From an uncultured Propionibacteriaceae bacterium (GTDB lineage Bacteria; Actinomycetota; Actinomycetes; Propionibacteriales; Propionibacteriaceae), in assembly GCA_945911015.1 (NCBI GenBank), contig CAMDZW010000005.1:1-64000 (forward strand): 64,000 bases of DNA, read 5' to 3'. Both the position numbers and the translations under genes were made by a program. This document shows, piece by piece, positions 33,439-42,548 of this stretch. A model generated the notes under the pieces. That model was given only the letters and a program-made list of their open reading frames with translations, did not search any database and was not told the origin of the DNA. Every line of letters begins with the position of its first letter. The stretch's first letter is position 1.

Positions 33439-34312
33439 GAGTACACTCGTGGAGCGCAAACATCTGCTGACGTCGGTGGAAATGGCGCAGTTCGTGGCTC
33501 GGGGAGTCATCATCCTCAACGGTGCCGTCCCCGATGAAGTGAACGCGCAGGCCGTCGAGGTCTTCGACGCCGGTCTGTCCGGACATCCGTACGGCACCGC
33601 CTTCGACACCGCCTATCCTCGCGGATCCTTCGTCCGGGAGTTGTTGGACGTGCCAGCGGTCGCCGGTGCGGTGCAGAGCCTGGTCGGCCCGGAGCCGAGG
33701 ATCGACCACCAGGCGGTCCATGTCCGTCCTCCGCGCGGCGGCACGGCGCAGAACATGCATGCCGATGCGGTCATTGACACCCGTGCCGAGGGATTTGATG
33801 TCCAGCTCATGTACTACCCCAAGGAGGTCACCCTCGAACAGGGCGGCACCTTGAGTGTGCCCGGTACGCATCTGCGACGGGTCAACGAGTCCCAGATCGG
33901 TCGCTATCAGAACCTCGCCGGTCAGACCCGATTGGTCTGCCCGGCCGGCACCGTCGCCTTCGTCCATCACGGCATCTGGCACGGCGGTCGGCGCAATGAC
34001 TCCGACGTGGCGCGTTACATGTTCAAGATCCGGTTCAATCCGACCGTGCGCCAGATCCGGCTGTGGAACACCGACGACATCGACGCCCCCGAGGTCATGC
34101 AGGCCCTGCACGAACGGCAGGACTGGATGCCGTACGCGGAGAGCCGACTGGAGCTGATCAACCGAGCGAAGCTGTGGCGCTTCCTCACCGCTGACCCACT
34201 GTTCGACATCGACTACTACCTCAGCCGCGAGGCGATGCGCCCGAGCGTGATCGCGCCCGGGGCCTCCGACCCACGCCTGGGCATGGCTGGGGTCGGGGAC
34301 GGCTGGAACTGA
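33437..34312 (+). CDS. Phytanoyl-CoA dioxygenase (PhyH) family Fe(II)/2-oxoglutarate oxygenase
   Basis: A 291-residue non-haem iron oxygenase. The metal triad is visible: His108-x-Asp110 in NMHADAV and His182 in FVHHGIWHGGRR, followed by the Arg that holds 2-oxoglutarate. The length fits the bacterial PhyH group, whose members hydroxylate very varied small molecules. Gene context suggests a sugar- or carboxylate-related substrate controlled by the divergent AraC gene. No clear ribosome site precedes ATG 33437; in-frame codons further upstream are poor. Confidence 0.88.
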   Translation: MSTLVERKHLLTSVEMAQFVARGVIILNGAVPDEVNAQAVEVFDAGLSGHPYGTAFDTAYPRGSFVRELLDVPAVAGAVQSLVGPEPRIDHQAVHVRPPRGGTAQNMHADAVIDTRAEGFDVQLMYYPKEVTLEQGGTLSVPGTHLRRVNESQIGRYQNLAGQTRLVCPAGTVAFVHHGIWHGGRRNDSDVARYMFKIRFNPTVRQIRLWNTDDIDAPEVMQALHERQDWMPYAESRLELINRAKLWRFLTADPLFDIDYYLSREAMRPSVIAPGASDPRLGMAGVGDGWN

Positions 34313-34342
34313 CCACACACCACAGGACATGAGGAGAAACCG

Positions 34343-34702
34343 ATGAGCATGATGATGGAAGAATCGCCGACCGGCGTGGGGCCCGATGTGGTCAGCCCGC
34401 AGGAGTCCTTCGCCCAGCCGCTGGCCGAGCCGGATCTGCGCCAGCAGGTGTTGGTGCTGCAGCTGAGTGGATCGGGTCTGGACAGCGCCGTGGTCGGCTG
34501 GTCCCGCTATGACGGTACGGGTCGCTCGCACCCCACGATGGGCGACTCCGACGACCCCCCGTACGAGACAGGGGTGGCAGCACTGCAGGACGGGTGGCGT
34601 CTGCTGCAGGCGGCCCAACTGGTCCCGCCACTGCCCGGTCACGAGCACGATGTGTCGTACTTGCCCAACGAGTTCTGGCTCACCCGCCTGGTCCGGATCT
34701 GA
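34343..34702 (+). CDS. Hypothetical protein downstream of the PhyH oxygenase
   Basis: A 119-residue soluble protein starting MSMMMEESP, with AGGAG before ATG 34343, 30 bases after the oxygenase. A central strand VLVLQLSG and a late segment ETGVAALQDGWRLLQAAQLVPP, then DVSYLPNEFWLTRLVRI, give it an alpha/beta character. I do not recognise the family. The close spacing says it is cotranscribed with PhyH and may assist the same pathway. Confidence 0.75.
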   Translation: MSMMMEESPTGVGPDVVSPQESFAQPLAEPDLRQQVLVLQLSGSGLDSAVVGWSRYDGTGRSHPTMGDSDDPPYETGVAALQDGWRLLQAAQLVPPLPGHEHDVSYLPNEFWLTRLVRI

Positions 34703-34809
34703 GGCGCACAGCGGGCCCGGATCCGCCGTGGTGGGTCAGTTTGTGTTCACCCGGCGGTGTCGTGTTATCGTTCTCTCCGGCTCGCAGGGATGCGGGACTA
34801 ACTGTGCAA

Positions 34810-34893
<84 letters not shown>

Positions 34894-34901
34894 CAGGATG
34901 A

Positions 34902-34930
34902 GGGGCTCCCGGTCGGGGGCCCCTTTTGTT
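34902..34930 (+). terminator. Intrinsic terminator after tRNA-Leu
   Basis: GGGGCTCCC (34902-34910) pairs with GGGGGCCCC (34915-34923) with one wobble, loop GGTC, directly followed by TTTTGTT. This is the clearest textbook intrinsic terminator in the window. Confidence 0.9.
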
Positions 34931-34944
34931 CGTAGGGGGCAGGG

Positions 34945-36018
34945 ATGGGCAAGGGATCGAGGTCGGCGCCGACCCAGACCGACATTGCCAAACTGGCCAA
35001 GGTCTCGCAGTGGGCGGTCTCGGTCACCCTCAATGATCGGCCCGAGGCGCAACGGGTGCCCGAGGCGACCCGGCAGCGGATCCTCACCATCGCCGACGAG
35101 CTCGGCTACGTGCCGAACGCCGCAGCGCGCAACCTCCGCGTCGGCCGGAACAATCTGATCGGTCTGTTGGTCTACCAGAAGCGGTTGACCCTCACCGATG
35201 GGTCACCGAACCTGGCCTATCTGCGCGGCGTGGAGCGAGCCGCAGCGGCACACAAGTTCGACATCGTGTTGTTCACCTCGTCGTTGGCGAACCCGCGTCT
35301 CGAGTCGGATCGGGCCTCGACCCGTCGCAGCCAGAACAATCGACTCCACCTGGCCGACGGCACCATCGTCTTCGGCGTCGAGTCCGACCTGGACGAACTC
35401 GACCGGCTGAGCGACGAGGGCTATCGCTTCGTCTATCTCGGACCCCGGGCTGACCGGCGTGGTCGCCCGCTTGCCGCGGTGTGCCCTGACTACGCCACCG
35501 GTGTCGGGTCGGTCGTCGCGGCGCTCGCCGAGCGGGGTCACCGCCACCTCGGATTCGTTGCCTCCCATCCGCTGGACGGGGCCGCCGATCCCCAGTCGGG
35601 GCGTCGTCGCGTGTTCCACGAGCAACTCGCAGCCCATGGCCTGCCGGGCGGGGTCGAGATTGCCGTCGACGATCTCGACCGTGACTGGCTCAGCTCCCAG
35701 CTCGAGAACGGGCTCAGCGGACTCGTAGTCACCGACGAACCCGCGCTGGTCCCGCTCCGCGCCATTGCCCGAGCCGAAGGGATCGACATTCCCGCCCAAC
35801 TCTCGGTGGGCATCCTGGAGCAGGTGCCCGGAGGTCCTCGGCCAGGTGTGAACTGGGCGTACACGCCGATCCCGCGGGAACGCATCGGGGAACGGGCGAT
35901 TGAGATGCTGATCGAACTGCTCGATGGGCCTTGGCCCAAGCCGGCTGATCTGCCCGCCGAGTGGATCCCGTGCGACCCACTGATCGGCGACACCATCGTG
36001 GCGGCGCCCGGCTGGTGA
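34945..36018 (+). CDS. LacI-family transcriptional regulator
   Basis: A 357-residue sugar-type repressor. The N-terminal LacI HTH (about residues 10-60) contains TDIAKLAKVSQWAVSVTLNDRPEAQRVPEATRQRI and the hinge helix NAAARNLRVGR. A periplasmic-binding-protein-like domain follows, with GLSGLVVTDEPALVPLRAIARAEGIDIPAQLSVGIL. ATG 34945 lies just after the tRNA terminator, with AGGGATG-like weak ribosome binding. Nearby genes do not reveal its regulon; a decayed sugar-binding-protein gene lies at 40089, but the link is speculative. Confidence 0.92.
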   Translation: MGKGSRSAPTQTDIAKLAKVSQWAVSVTLNDRPEAQRVPEATRQRILTIADELGYVPNAAARNLRVGRNNLIGLLVYQKRLTLTDGSPNLAYLRGVERAAAAHKFDIVLFTSSLANPRLESDRASTRRSQNNRLHLADGTIVFGVESDLDELDRLSDEGYRFVYLGPRADRRGRPLAAVCPDYATGVGSVVAALAERGHRHLGFVASHPLDGAADPQSGRRRVFHEQLAAHGLPGGVEIAVDDLDRDWLSSQLENGLSGLVVTDEPALVPLRAIARAEGIDIPAQLSVGILEQVPGGPRPGVNWAYTPIPRERIGERAIEMLIELLDGPWPKPADLPAEWIPCDPLIGDTIVAAPGW

Positions 36019-36056
36019 CTTGGTGCCACTCTCAGTCGAGTGGGGCCCCCGTACGA

Positions 36057-37562
36057 TCAGAAGATCAGTCTCAGCAGCAGGACTCCGCCGGCGCCGATGG
36101 CCGCCGAGGCGGGCAGGGTGACCAGCCAGGCCAGACCGATCGGGCGCATCAACTTCCAATTGGCCGACCGGTTCACCATGCCGACGCCGAGCACGGCGCC
36201 GATCAGGATGTGGGTGCTCGACACCGGCAGACCAAAGATCGATGCCGCCATCACCATTGCGGCGGCGGCGAGTTCGGCGGCAAAGCCCGATGACGGATGC
36301 ATCGAGGTCAGGCCGTGCCCGACCGTGCGGATCACATTGCGGCCGACGAACCACAGACCTGCCACCAGCGCGATGCCCAGGGCAATCAGGGCTTCGGTCG
36401 GCACTGGCGCGGTCTCGTTGATCGCGCCGGTCTTCAACACATCCAGGACCGCGGCGAAGGGCCCGATCGCATTGGAGATGTCGTTGCTGCCGTGGCTGAA
36501 GGCGAAGGCCGAGGCGGTGAAGACCTGCATCCAGCTGAACAGAGTGAAGGTCGCCTTGGACAATTTGCGATGCTGCTGTGACTTGGCCAAGGTGAAGATC
36601 GCCATCCAGGCGGCCACCGCCGCGACGACGATGACGACGATGTTGTCAGTCAGGCTGAGTCCCAGCTCCAGGTTCTTCAAGCCCTTGAACAGCAGCATGC
36701 TCGCGATGATCACGGTCGCACCGGCACCGATCAACGGAACCCAGGTCACCAGGCGGCGGCGGGCATGGGCCTTGTCGGCCTCACCGATCGCGGTGTTGGA
36801 GTAGGCGCCGCGCTGCAGTTCGCTGATCCGGCTGCCGCCGCCGGTCTCCTCCTCCTCTTCGTCGTCATCGATGGTCAGCTTGGTGATCGACTTGTTCTTG
36901 TACGCCAACAGGTGACGCTTGATGAAGCCGAACAGCAGGTACGAGGCGACGCCGCCGAGCAAAGGGGAGAGGACCCAGGAGGTGGCGATCTGACCGATCT
37001 GCCCCCACTGGATCAGTTCCAGACCGCCGACGCCGGTGACCAGCCCCGAAGTGATGGCCGCCCCGACGATGCCGCCGATCACCGAGTGGGTGGTCGAGAC
37101 CGGTAGACCCATTTTGGTGGCGATCAGCAGCCAGGCCCCGGCGCCGAGCAGGGCTGACATCATGATGTAGACCAGTTCGAGCGGCTCGAACGAGGAATGA
37201 CTCAGATCAAGAATCCCGCCGCGGACCGTGTCGGTGACTGCACCGCCGGCCAGGATGGCACCGGCGACCTCGAAGACGGCAGCCACGACGAGCGCCTGCT
37301 TCATGGTGAGCGTGCCGGCCCCCACACTCGTGCCGAAGGAGTTGGCGACGTCGTTGCCGCCGATGTTGAAGGCCATGAACAGGCCGAAGGCCAAGGCGGT
37401 GATCAGGATCACCGGGCTGGCATCGGCTCCGACATAACCGATTGACCAGACGATGAAACCGACGGTGCCGAGCACCATCAGGGTGCCGAAACTGAGATGC
37501 CAGTTGCGGTCGGGGCCGAGAAACTGTTTGGCCGGCGGGGTCTCCTGTTGCTCAACCGACAT
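36057..37562 (-). CDS. pit: PiT-family low-affinity phosphate transporter
   Basis: A 501-residue membrane transporter driving phosphate uptake with a cation gradient. Two inverted homologous halves each carry the family motif: GGNDVANSFGTSVGAGTLT and GSNDISNAIGPFAAVL. About ten to twelve hydrophobic helices are present. A central cytoplasmic acidic loop (DDDEEEEETGG) joins the halves, typical of the larger PiT proteins. It stands alone between a LacI gene and ddh. No PhoU-like partner is adjacent. Confidence 0.94.
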   Translation of the reverse strand: MSVEQQETPPAKQFLGPDRNWHLSFGTLMVLGTVGFIVWSIGYVGADASPVILITALAFGLFMAFNIGGNDVANSFGTSVGAGTLTMKQALVVAAVFEVAGAILAGGAVTDTVRGGILDLSHSSFEPLELVYIMMSALLGAGAWLLIATKMGLPVSTTHSVIGGIVGAAITSGLVTGVGGLELIQWGQIGQIATSWVLSPLLGGVASYLLFGFIKRHLLAYKNKSITKLTIDDDEEEEETGGGSRISELQRGAYSNTAIGEADKAHARRRLVTWVPLIGAGATVIIASMLLFKGLKNLELGLSLTDNIVVIVVAAVAAWMAIFTLAKSQQHRKLSKATFTLFSWMQVFTASAFAFSHGSNDISNAIGPFAAVLDVLKTGAINETAPVPTEALIALGIALVAGLWFVGRNVIRTVGHGLTSMHPSSGFAAELAAAAMVMAASIFGLPVSSTHILIGAVLGVGMVNRSANWKLMRPIGLAWLVTLPASAAIGAGGVLLLRLIF

Positions 37563-37668
37563 CGAGGTGACCTTCCGATGTCGTGGGGTGTTCGCCTGCG
37601 GGGGTTATGAACCTCACGGGCCGATCTTCTCACGCAGTGACCGGCCCGTGTCCAACCGCTGTCTCGGG

Positions 37669-38658
37669 TCAGAGGTCCTCGGCGCGCAACTGCTCGGGCG
37701 ACTTCGGCGAGAGCAGGCCCGGGGCGACGTCAAAGACGGTGAGCGCGCCGGTGACGCCCTCCCGGTGCAGTCGGTGGACCGCACGGGCGTAGGCGACGAG
37801 CACACTGGCGGTGAACTCCGGGTTGCTGCCCAGTGTCAGGGAGTACTCCACGGTCTGGGTGTTGCCGCTCCCAGTCCGTCCACTGCGCAACACGAAACCA
37901 CCGTGGGGCATGCCGGCATGGTCGCGGGCGAGCTCCTCTGCGGTGACGAAGGTCACCGTGGTGTCGTAGTCGGCGAAGTAGTGGGGCATGGTCACGATGG
38001 CCGCGCGCACCTGCTCCGGATCGGCGCCGTCAGCGAGCACGACATAACAGTCACGGGTGTGCTTGTCCCGGGTGGCCAGTTCCGGCAATGAACCGTCACG
38101 CACCCGGTCGACCGCTTCGCGGGCCGGGATCGTGTACTGGACGGCATCGGCGACACCCTCGACACGGCGTACCGCATCGGAGTGGCCCTGGCTGACCCCA
38201 CGCCCCCAGAAGGTGTAGGTGCCCCCGCGGGGCAGGATCGCCTCGCCGAGGATCCGGTTGATGGAGAACATGCCCGGATCCCAGCCCGAGGAGATCAAGG
38301 CGGTGGTGCCGGCCGCTCGTGCGGCAGCGTCGACCCGGTCGAAATGGGCAGGGATCTCGGCATGGGTGTCGAAGCTGTCCACCGTGTTGAACTGGGCGGC
38401 CAGCTCAGGGCCCTGTTCAGGTAGGTCGGATTTCGACCCGCCACAGAGGATGATGACGTCGATCGCATCGCGGTGATCGGCCAGGGTGGACCAGGCGCGG
38501 ACGGTGGTCGCCGGGTCGAGCGGGGTGACGGTGTCGGGCTCGCGTCGGGTCCACACTCCGCTCAGGGTCAGGTCGCTGGTGGCGGCCACTGCCGCCTCGA
38601 CGCCACGGCCGAGGTTGCCGTAGCCGGCAATGCCGATCCGGATCTTCTCATCGCTCAT
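37669..38658 (-). CDS. ddh: meso-diaminopimelate D-dehydrogenase
   Basis: A 329-residue NADPH-dependent enzyme that makes meso-diaminopimelate from tetrahydrodipicolinate in one step, for lysine and wall synthesis. The Rossmann motif GIAGYGNLGRGVE is at the start, and SSGWDPGMFSINR, TFWGRGVSQGHSDAVRR, MPHYFADY and GMPHGGFVL match Corynebacterium Ddh block by block. The length is typical. Its presence implies meso-DAP chemistry in the wall. It may supplement the standard succinylase pathway, whose genes are not in the window. Confidence 0.94.
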   Translation of the reverse strand: MSDEKIRIGIAGYGNLGRGVEAAVAATSDLTLSGVWTRREPDTVTPLDPATTVRAWSTLADHRDAIDVIILCGGSKSDLPEQGPELAAQFNTVDSFDTHAEIPAHFDRVDAAARAAGTTALISSGWDPGMFSINRILGEAILPRGGTYTFWGRGVSQGHSDAVRRVEGVADAVQYTIPAREAVDRVRDGSLPELATRDKHTRDCYVVLADGADPEQVRAAIVTMPHYFADYDTTVTFVTAEELARDHAGMPHGGFVLRSGRTGSGNTQTVEYSLTLGSNPEFTASVLVAYARAVHRLHREGVTGALTVFDVAPGLLSPKSPEQLRAEDL

Positions 38659-38765
38659 TGCTCCACCCTAAGGGCTGGATTCTCGTGCCTGCATCTCGCC
38701 ATGTGACACGAATCGATGATGATCTCGCGGGACTTCGTACCCGTGGACAGATGGCTCTGGTCACC

Positions 38766-38787
38766 GGAGGTGTTCAGATGAGTGGAC
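38766..38787 (+). repeat. Left terminal inverted repeat of the IS
   Basis: The left end reads GGAGGTGTTCAGATGAG then TGGAC. The right end on the other strand has C for the T at the single mismatch. Confidence 0.88.
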
Positions 38788-38793
38788 TAACCT

Positions 38794-39842
38794 GTGGAGG
38801 TGGCTGCTGTGAAATTGCGCGCAGGGGCGCACTTCCCGCGATCGACCGGCGAGTTCCGTGCGTGGTTCCCCACGGATGAGGACTGCCTGGACTACGTGGA
38901 CTGCTCCGTTGGCCCGACGGATTCTGCTGCCCGGCCTGCGATCATGTCGGAGGGTGGCGGATCGGCGATGCCCGATACAAGTGCACCCGGTGTGGTGCTC
39001 GGATCTCGGCGACTGCGGGGACCCTGTTCGACCGACGGCGTACGCCGCTGACCGTCTGGTTCGAGGCATGTTGGTTGGTCGCCACCAGCAAGGACGGCGT
39101 GTCGGCGCTGAGTCCGCAGCGCACCCTCGAGATCGGCTCATATCCCACAGCGTGGGCCATGCTGCATCGACTGCGGTCGGTGATGGTGAACCCGGACCGC
39201 ACCCAGCTGTCCGGCACTGTGGAGGTCGACGAGATCCGTCTCGGCGGGGGGACTCGAGGCCGCGAGGGGAGCAGCCCGATCGTGGTCGTGGCCGCCGAGG
39301 CGGCAGGCGAGAAGCACACGCTCCCCGGTCGGTGTCGCATGAAGGTGCTGCCAGACCGCTCGGCTGCGAGTCTGCGCCCGTTCGTGACTGACCAGGTGGC
39401 GCCCGGATCGGTCGTGATCACCAACGGGTGGAGTGGCTATCACGGTCTCTCCACCTGGGGGTACGACCATCACCCCCGTCGTCGTCGCCGCGGTGCAGGC
39501 GAGCGGGATCAGATCGGACCGCTGTTGCAGGGGGTGCATCCCGTGGCGCTCCTGGTCAACCGTTGGTTGCTCGGAACCCACCAGGGGTCGGTCGACGAAG
39601 CACACCTCCAGGGATATCTCGACGAGTTCGTCTTCCGCTTCAACCAACGCAGAGCGGTCAGTCGCGGTGCACTGTTCCATCGTCTGCTGGAACTGGCCGT
39701 GGCGCACGCCCCGGTCCGGTACCGCGACCTGGTGGCCGACCCGAGGCCCAAGACGCGTCCACCCGTCGCACCGACAGCTGAGGGACGCCACCCGCCCAGC
39801 CTGGAACGCCCCCGAGCGAATCGCCCGTGGCGAAACTCCTAG
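38794..39842 (+). pseudogene. IS1595-family transposase, frameshifted
   Basis: The coding begins in one frame (GTG 38794, with FPRSTGEFRAWFPTDEDCLDY) and continues in another after about 38903, where one G appears to be lost from GACTG-CTCC. Restoring it gives a continuous protein with a zinc ribbon (CCPAC, then CTRCGARIS) and the ISXO2 domain: VEVDEIRLGG (first Asp), VITNGWSGYHGL (Asn in place of the second catalytic Asp), and VNRWLLGTHQGSV-LQGYLDEFVFRFNQR. Both the frameshift and the Asp-to-Asn change argue that it is inactive. ATG 39075 could still make a C-terminal fragment. Confidence 0.85.
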
Positions 39843-39876
39843 GGCCTGGCCCCAACCTGCTCCGACGGAACAGCCG

Positions 39877-39898
39877 GTCCGCTCATCTGAACACCTCC
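39877..39898 (-). repeat. Right terminal inverted repeat of the IS
   Basis: GTCCGCTCATCTGAACACCTCC is the reverse complement of the left end apart from one base. Confidence 0.88.
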
Positions 39899-40088
39899 TT
39901 GTCGACATGGCCACATCGCCGGCCGTCGGCGCGGCGAGCTTTCCAACAATGCTTGAAGAGTGGGTTGTCAGTGCCTCGTCCGCACCCCTAGGTTCAAAGG
40001 TGACGACCCGGGCTGTACCACGGCCCGTACGAGTCCACCTCTCGACGGCGAGAGGTGCCTGTCGAGCTGTGTTGAGGAGACCAGGACC

Positions 40089-40975
40089 ATGACAGGAATG
40101 ACGCGCCGCGCCGCGCTCGGTGCCGGACTGGCAACGGCGGTGGCCGCAGCCACCGCAGGTTGTCGTACCGATGATGTCGAGGACCCGGACATCGGTGACG
40201 AGACCACAGAATCGGCCAAGGATGTCCGGCCGGTCTATGTCGCCTACGACGGCCCGAAGGCCGATCTCCCCGGCGATGCCACCACTGGTGTGCCGGACGC
40301 CTACTTCTCCTACCCTGATCCTCCACCGAGCACAGGCCGGATTCCCTTGGGTGTCAGTGATCCGGTCTCGTTCATGACCAGCGGAGCCAACTCGTGGTAC
40401 CCGGAGTTGGCCAAGAACGGTCGGTGGCAGCAGCTCAACGCCGACGTCGGCACCGAGGTGTCGGCCACGGTCATCGCCACCGACTACCTGGCGAAGTTCC
40501 AGGCGTCCGTGGCGGCCGACTCGATCAGCGACTTCACCCTGATCGTTCCTGCCCCCGACCTGCCCCCGACCTGCCCGAGCTGCTCGAGTCACGCTTCACC
40601 GACCTGACCCCGTACCTCGCGGGTGACAATGTGAAGAAGTATCCGAACCTGGCCGGGTTCCTCACCGGTTCGGCGCCGGCCACCTGGCGAGAACGGCTCC
40701 ACCTCGAGCATGCCCGGAACTTCCATGCCCTGACCGATGGCCGTGCCAAGTACGTGTGGGTCACCGACGACGGTCGCGAACACTTCTTCGACCTGGTCAA
40801 CGATCCTCAGGAACGTCATGACCTGACCCGTGACCCGACCCGCGCCGATGAGATCGCCAGGTGGCGCCAGCACCTGGTCGAGGCGCTCCGCGACCGACCC
40901 GAGGGGTTCATGGTCGGAAACGAACTCCAACCCGGCCGAGAGTACGGCGGCATGATCCCGCACCCACCTGCCTGA
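40089..40975 (+). pseudogene. Chimeric pseudogene: solute-binding lipoprotein N-half joined to sulfatase C-end
   Basis: The first part encodes a Tat/lipoprotein signal (TRRAALGAGLATAVAAATAGC) and an extracellular sugar-binding-protein N-half ending DFTLIVPAPDLP. There an 11-bp direct duplication (CCCCCGACCTG at 40552-40562 and 40563-40573) shifts the frame. Removing one copy restores PELLESRFTDLTPYLAGDNVKKYPNLA, still binding-protein-like. Then, near 40660-40675, it switches abruptly to an arylsulfatase tail (TWRERLHLEHARN, DGREHFFDLVNDPQERHDL) that ends at TGA 40975. The catalytic part of the sulfatase and the rest of the binding protein are gone, pointing to an internal deletion. Confidence 0.85.
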
Positions 40976-41025
40976 CCGTCACATCCACCCGAGCCACCAC
41001 CTGAGTGCCGATCCGAGAGAGAGCC

Positions 41026-41998
41026 ATGATTGACTCCACCACTGACCTGAGACTGATGCAGTACAACCTGCTGGACCTGTACATGCATGACACTGCCGCC
41101 GAGCGGGAGCGCTGGACCAAGGTCTACGACGTGATCAACAAGCACCAACCCGATGTGCTGGCGGTGCAGGAACTGGCAGCTCGGCGAACCGACGAGTTCG
41201 GTGACAGCCACCCTGACCCGGAGCTGGCCGGACGTCGGCTGGTTGAGTTGGCCGACGCGGTGGGGATGCAATGCACGGTTGAGAATCCGGCGCTCGGGGG
41301 GTCGAGGGCCACGGTGGGCATCTCTCCACTGGGCTACCACGTGGGTCTGTTGTGGCGGGATGGGATCGAGCCGATCCCGCGGACCTGGCGACACTTCGGG
41401 CGTAGCTCGGGTCTGTGGCACTCCCTGGCCACGATCACCTTCGACTTCGGTGGCCACCCGGTCACGGTGTTGAACTACCACTGGTCACCGTTCAGCAGCG
41501 TGTGGCGGGGCACCGAGGCGGCGCGGTTGGCGATGGCGACCTACGGCAAGCGTCACTGTATTGCCATGGGGGATGCGAACCAGTTCGGCTCGGATGTGGT
41601 GACTCTGCCCGACGGATCGCGACGCTACTACGACCAGGATCGTCTCGACCGGTCCCACACCCGTGTCATGAGCCATCTGGCCCCGACCGGTGATCCACTC
41701 ACCGGTGAGGTGGGCCTGGAGATCGACCGCACCCCGGCCCGGCTGGTGCGTCAAGGTGCCGGGATGACCGATGTCGCCGCGGCGCTGGACGCTGCGTGGG
41801 AGCCGACGGGTCGGGCACTGGCCGGGCACCTCGGAGCTCGGTCCGCGGAGGCTGGACCAGACCCTGGTCACCGCCGGAGTGGTCCCCGCGCTGCGCTCGT
41901 ACCAGGTCGATTCCAGTGACCTGGCCAAAGCCGCCTCTGATCATCTCCCCGTGGTCATTGGCATCGACCCGACACAGATCGTCGACGACAACGCCTGA
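41026..41998 (+). pseudogene. Endonuclease/exonuclease/phosphatase-family gene, frameshifted
   Basis: ATG 41026 (GAGAGAG upstream) begins a DNase I-like fold: RLMQYNLLDLYM, HQPDVLAVQEL (metal Glu), VTVLNYHWSP, and CIAMGDANQFGSD (Asp-x-Asn). The frame runs to 41919 with nonsense after about residue 263. The true C-terminus (RRLDQTLVTAGV and the catalytic SDHLPVVIG) lies in another frame to TGA 41998. One extra G in the GGG at 41813-41815 explains it: removal gives TGRHWPGTSELGPRRLD. A sequencing error is possible, but it lies beside two other broken genes. Confidence 0.75.
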
Positions 41999-42200
41999 TC
42001 CGATGCCGGCGGCACGGGCGATGAACACTCATCGCGTGCGTTTGTGGACGCGGTCTCGCCAGAATTGTGGTTCTTCGAGAAAGCAGACATTTTTGGGTCC
42101 GGGCACATTGAGGTGACTCAACTATGGCCATGGGCGGCATGGGCCTCTATTGTTGAGCGCGTAGGTCCATCATGTTCTGAGCGGCGGGAAGGTTGTTCAC

Positions 42201-42548
42201 ATGGCGCGGAAGGTCATCACACAGGTGATTGACGACATGACCGGGGAGACCGTCCCTGACGGTATGGCGGAGACGATCCGCTTCTCCATCAACGATGTCG
42301 GCTACAGCATCGATCTGGGGCCAGAGAGTGCTCGCGCATTTCGCGAGACACTGGCTCCTTACACCGAGCGTGCCGAACGGCAGACCGGGACGAAGCGGTC
42401 CAGCATTGCACCCCGGCGTAGTTCACCGCGGATTGACCCGGCGCAGTTGCGGGCCATCCGGGAATGGGCACGCAACAACGGCTACAAGGTGAGTGACCGT
42501 GGCCGAATTGCCGCCACTGTCATTGAAGCCTATGAGGCGGCCCACTGA
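42201..42548 (+). CDS. lsr2: Nucleoid-associated protein Lsr2
   Basis: A 115-residue actinobacterial xenogeneic silencer that bridges AT-rich DNA. The N-terminal oligomerisation domain starts [18 protein letters not shown]. The C-terminal DNA-binding domain contains [30 protein letters not shown] with the RGR minor-groove hook. GGAAGG precedes ATG 42201. The 200 bp upstream are less GC-rich than the surroundings. The 3' end overlaps the convergent amidohydrolase gene by 19 bases. It sits directly beside the decayed IS region. Confidence 0.95.
   Translation: MARKVITQVIDDMTGETVPDGMAETIRFSINDVGYSIDLGPESARAFRETLAPYTERAERQTGTKRSSIAPRRSSPRIDPAQLRAIREWARNNGYKVSDRGRIAATVIEAYEAAH

Larger units (their letters stand above)
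38766..39898 (+). mobile_element. IS1595-like insertion sequence, degenerate
   Basis: A complete element of 1133 bp. It is bounded by 22-bp terminal inverted repeats that match at 21 positions (38766-38787 and 39877-39898) and contains one frameshifted transposase gene. The flanking 8-mers TGGTCACC and TTGTCGAC agree at five of eight places, so a target duplication, if there was one, has decayed. The family call rests on the zinc-ribbon plus DDE transposase of the ISXO2/IS1595 type. Confidence 0.85.

Noticed and set aside
38758-39906. Target-site duplication around the IS
   Set aside because: The flanking 8-mers agree at only five positions, too weak to call.
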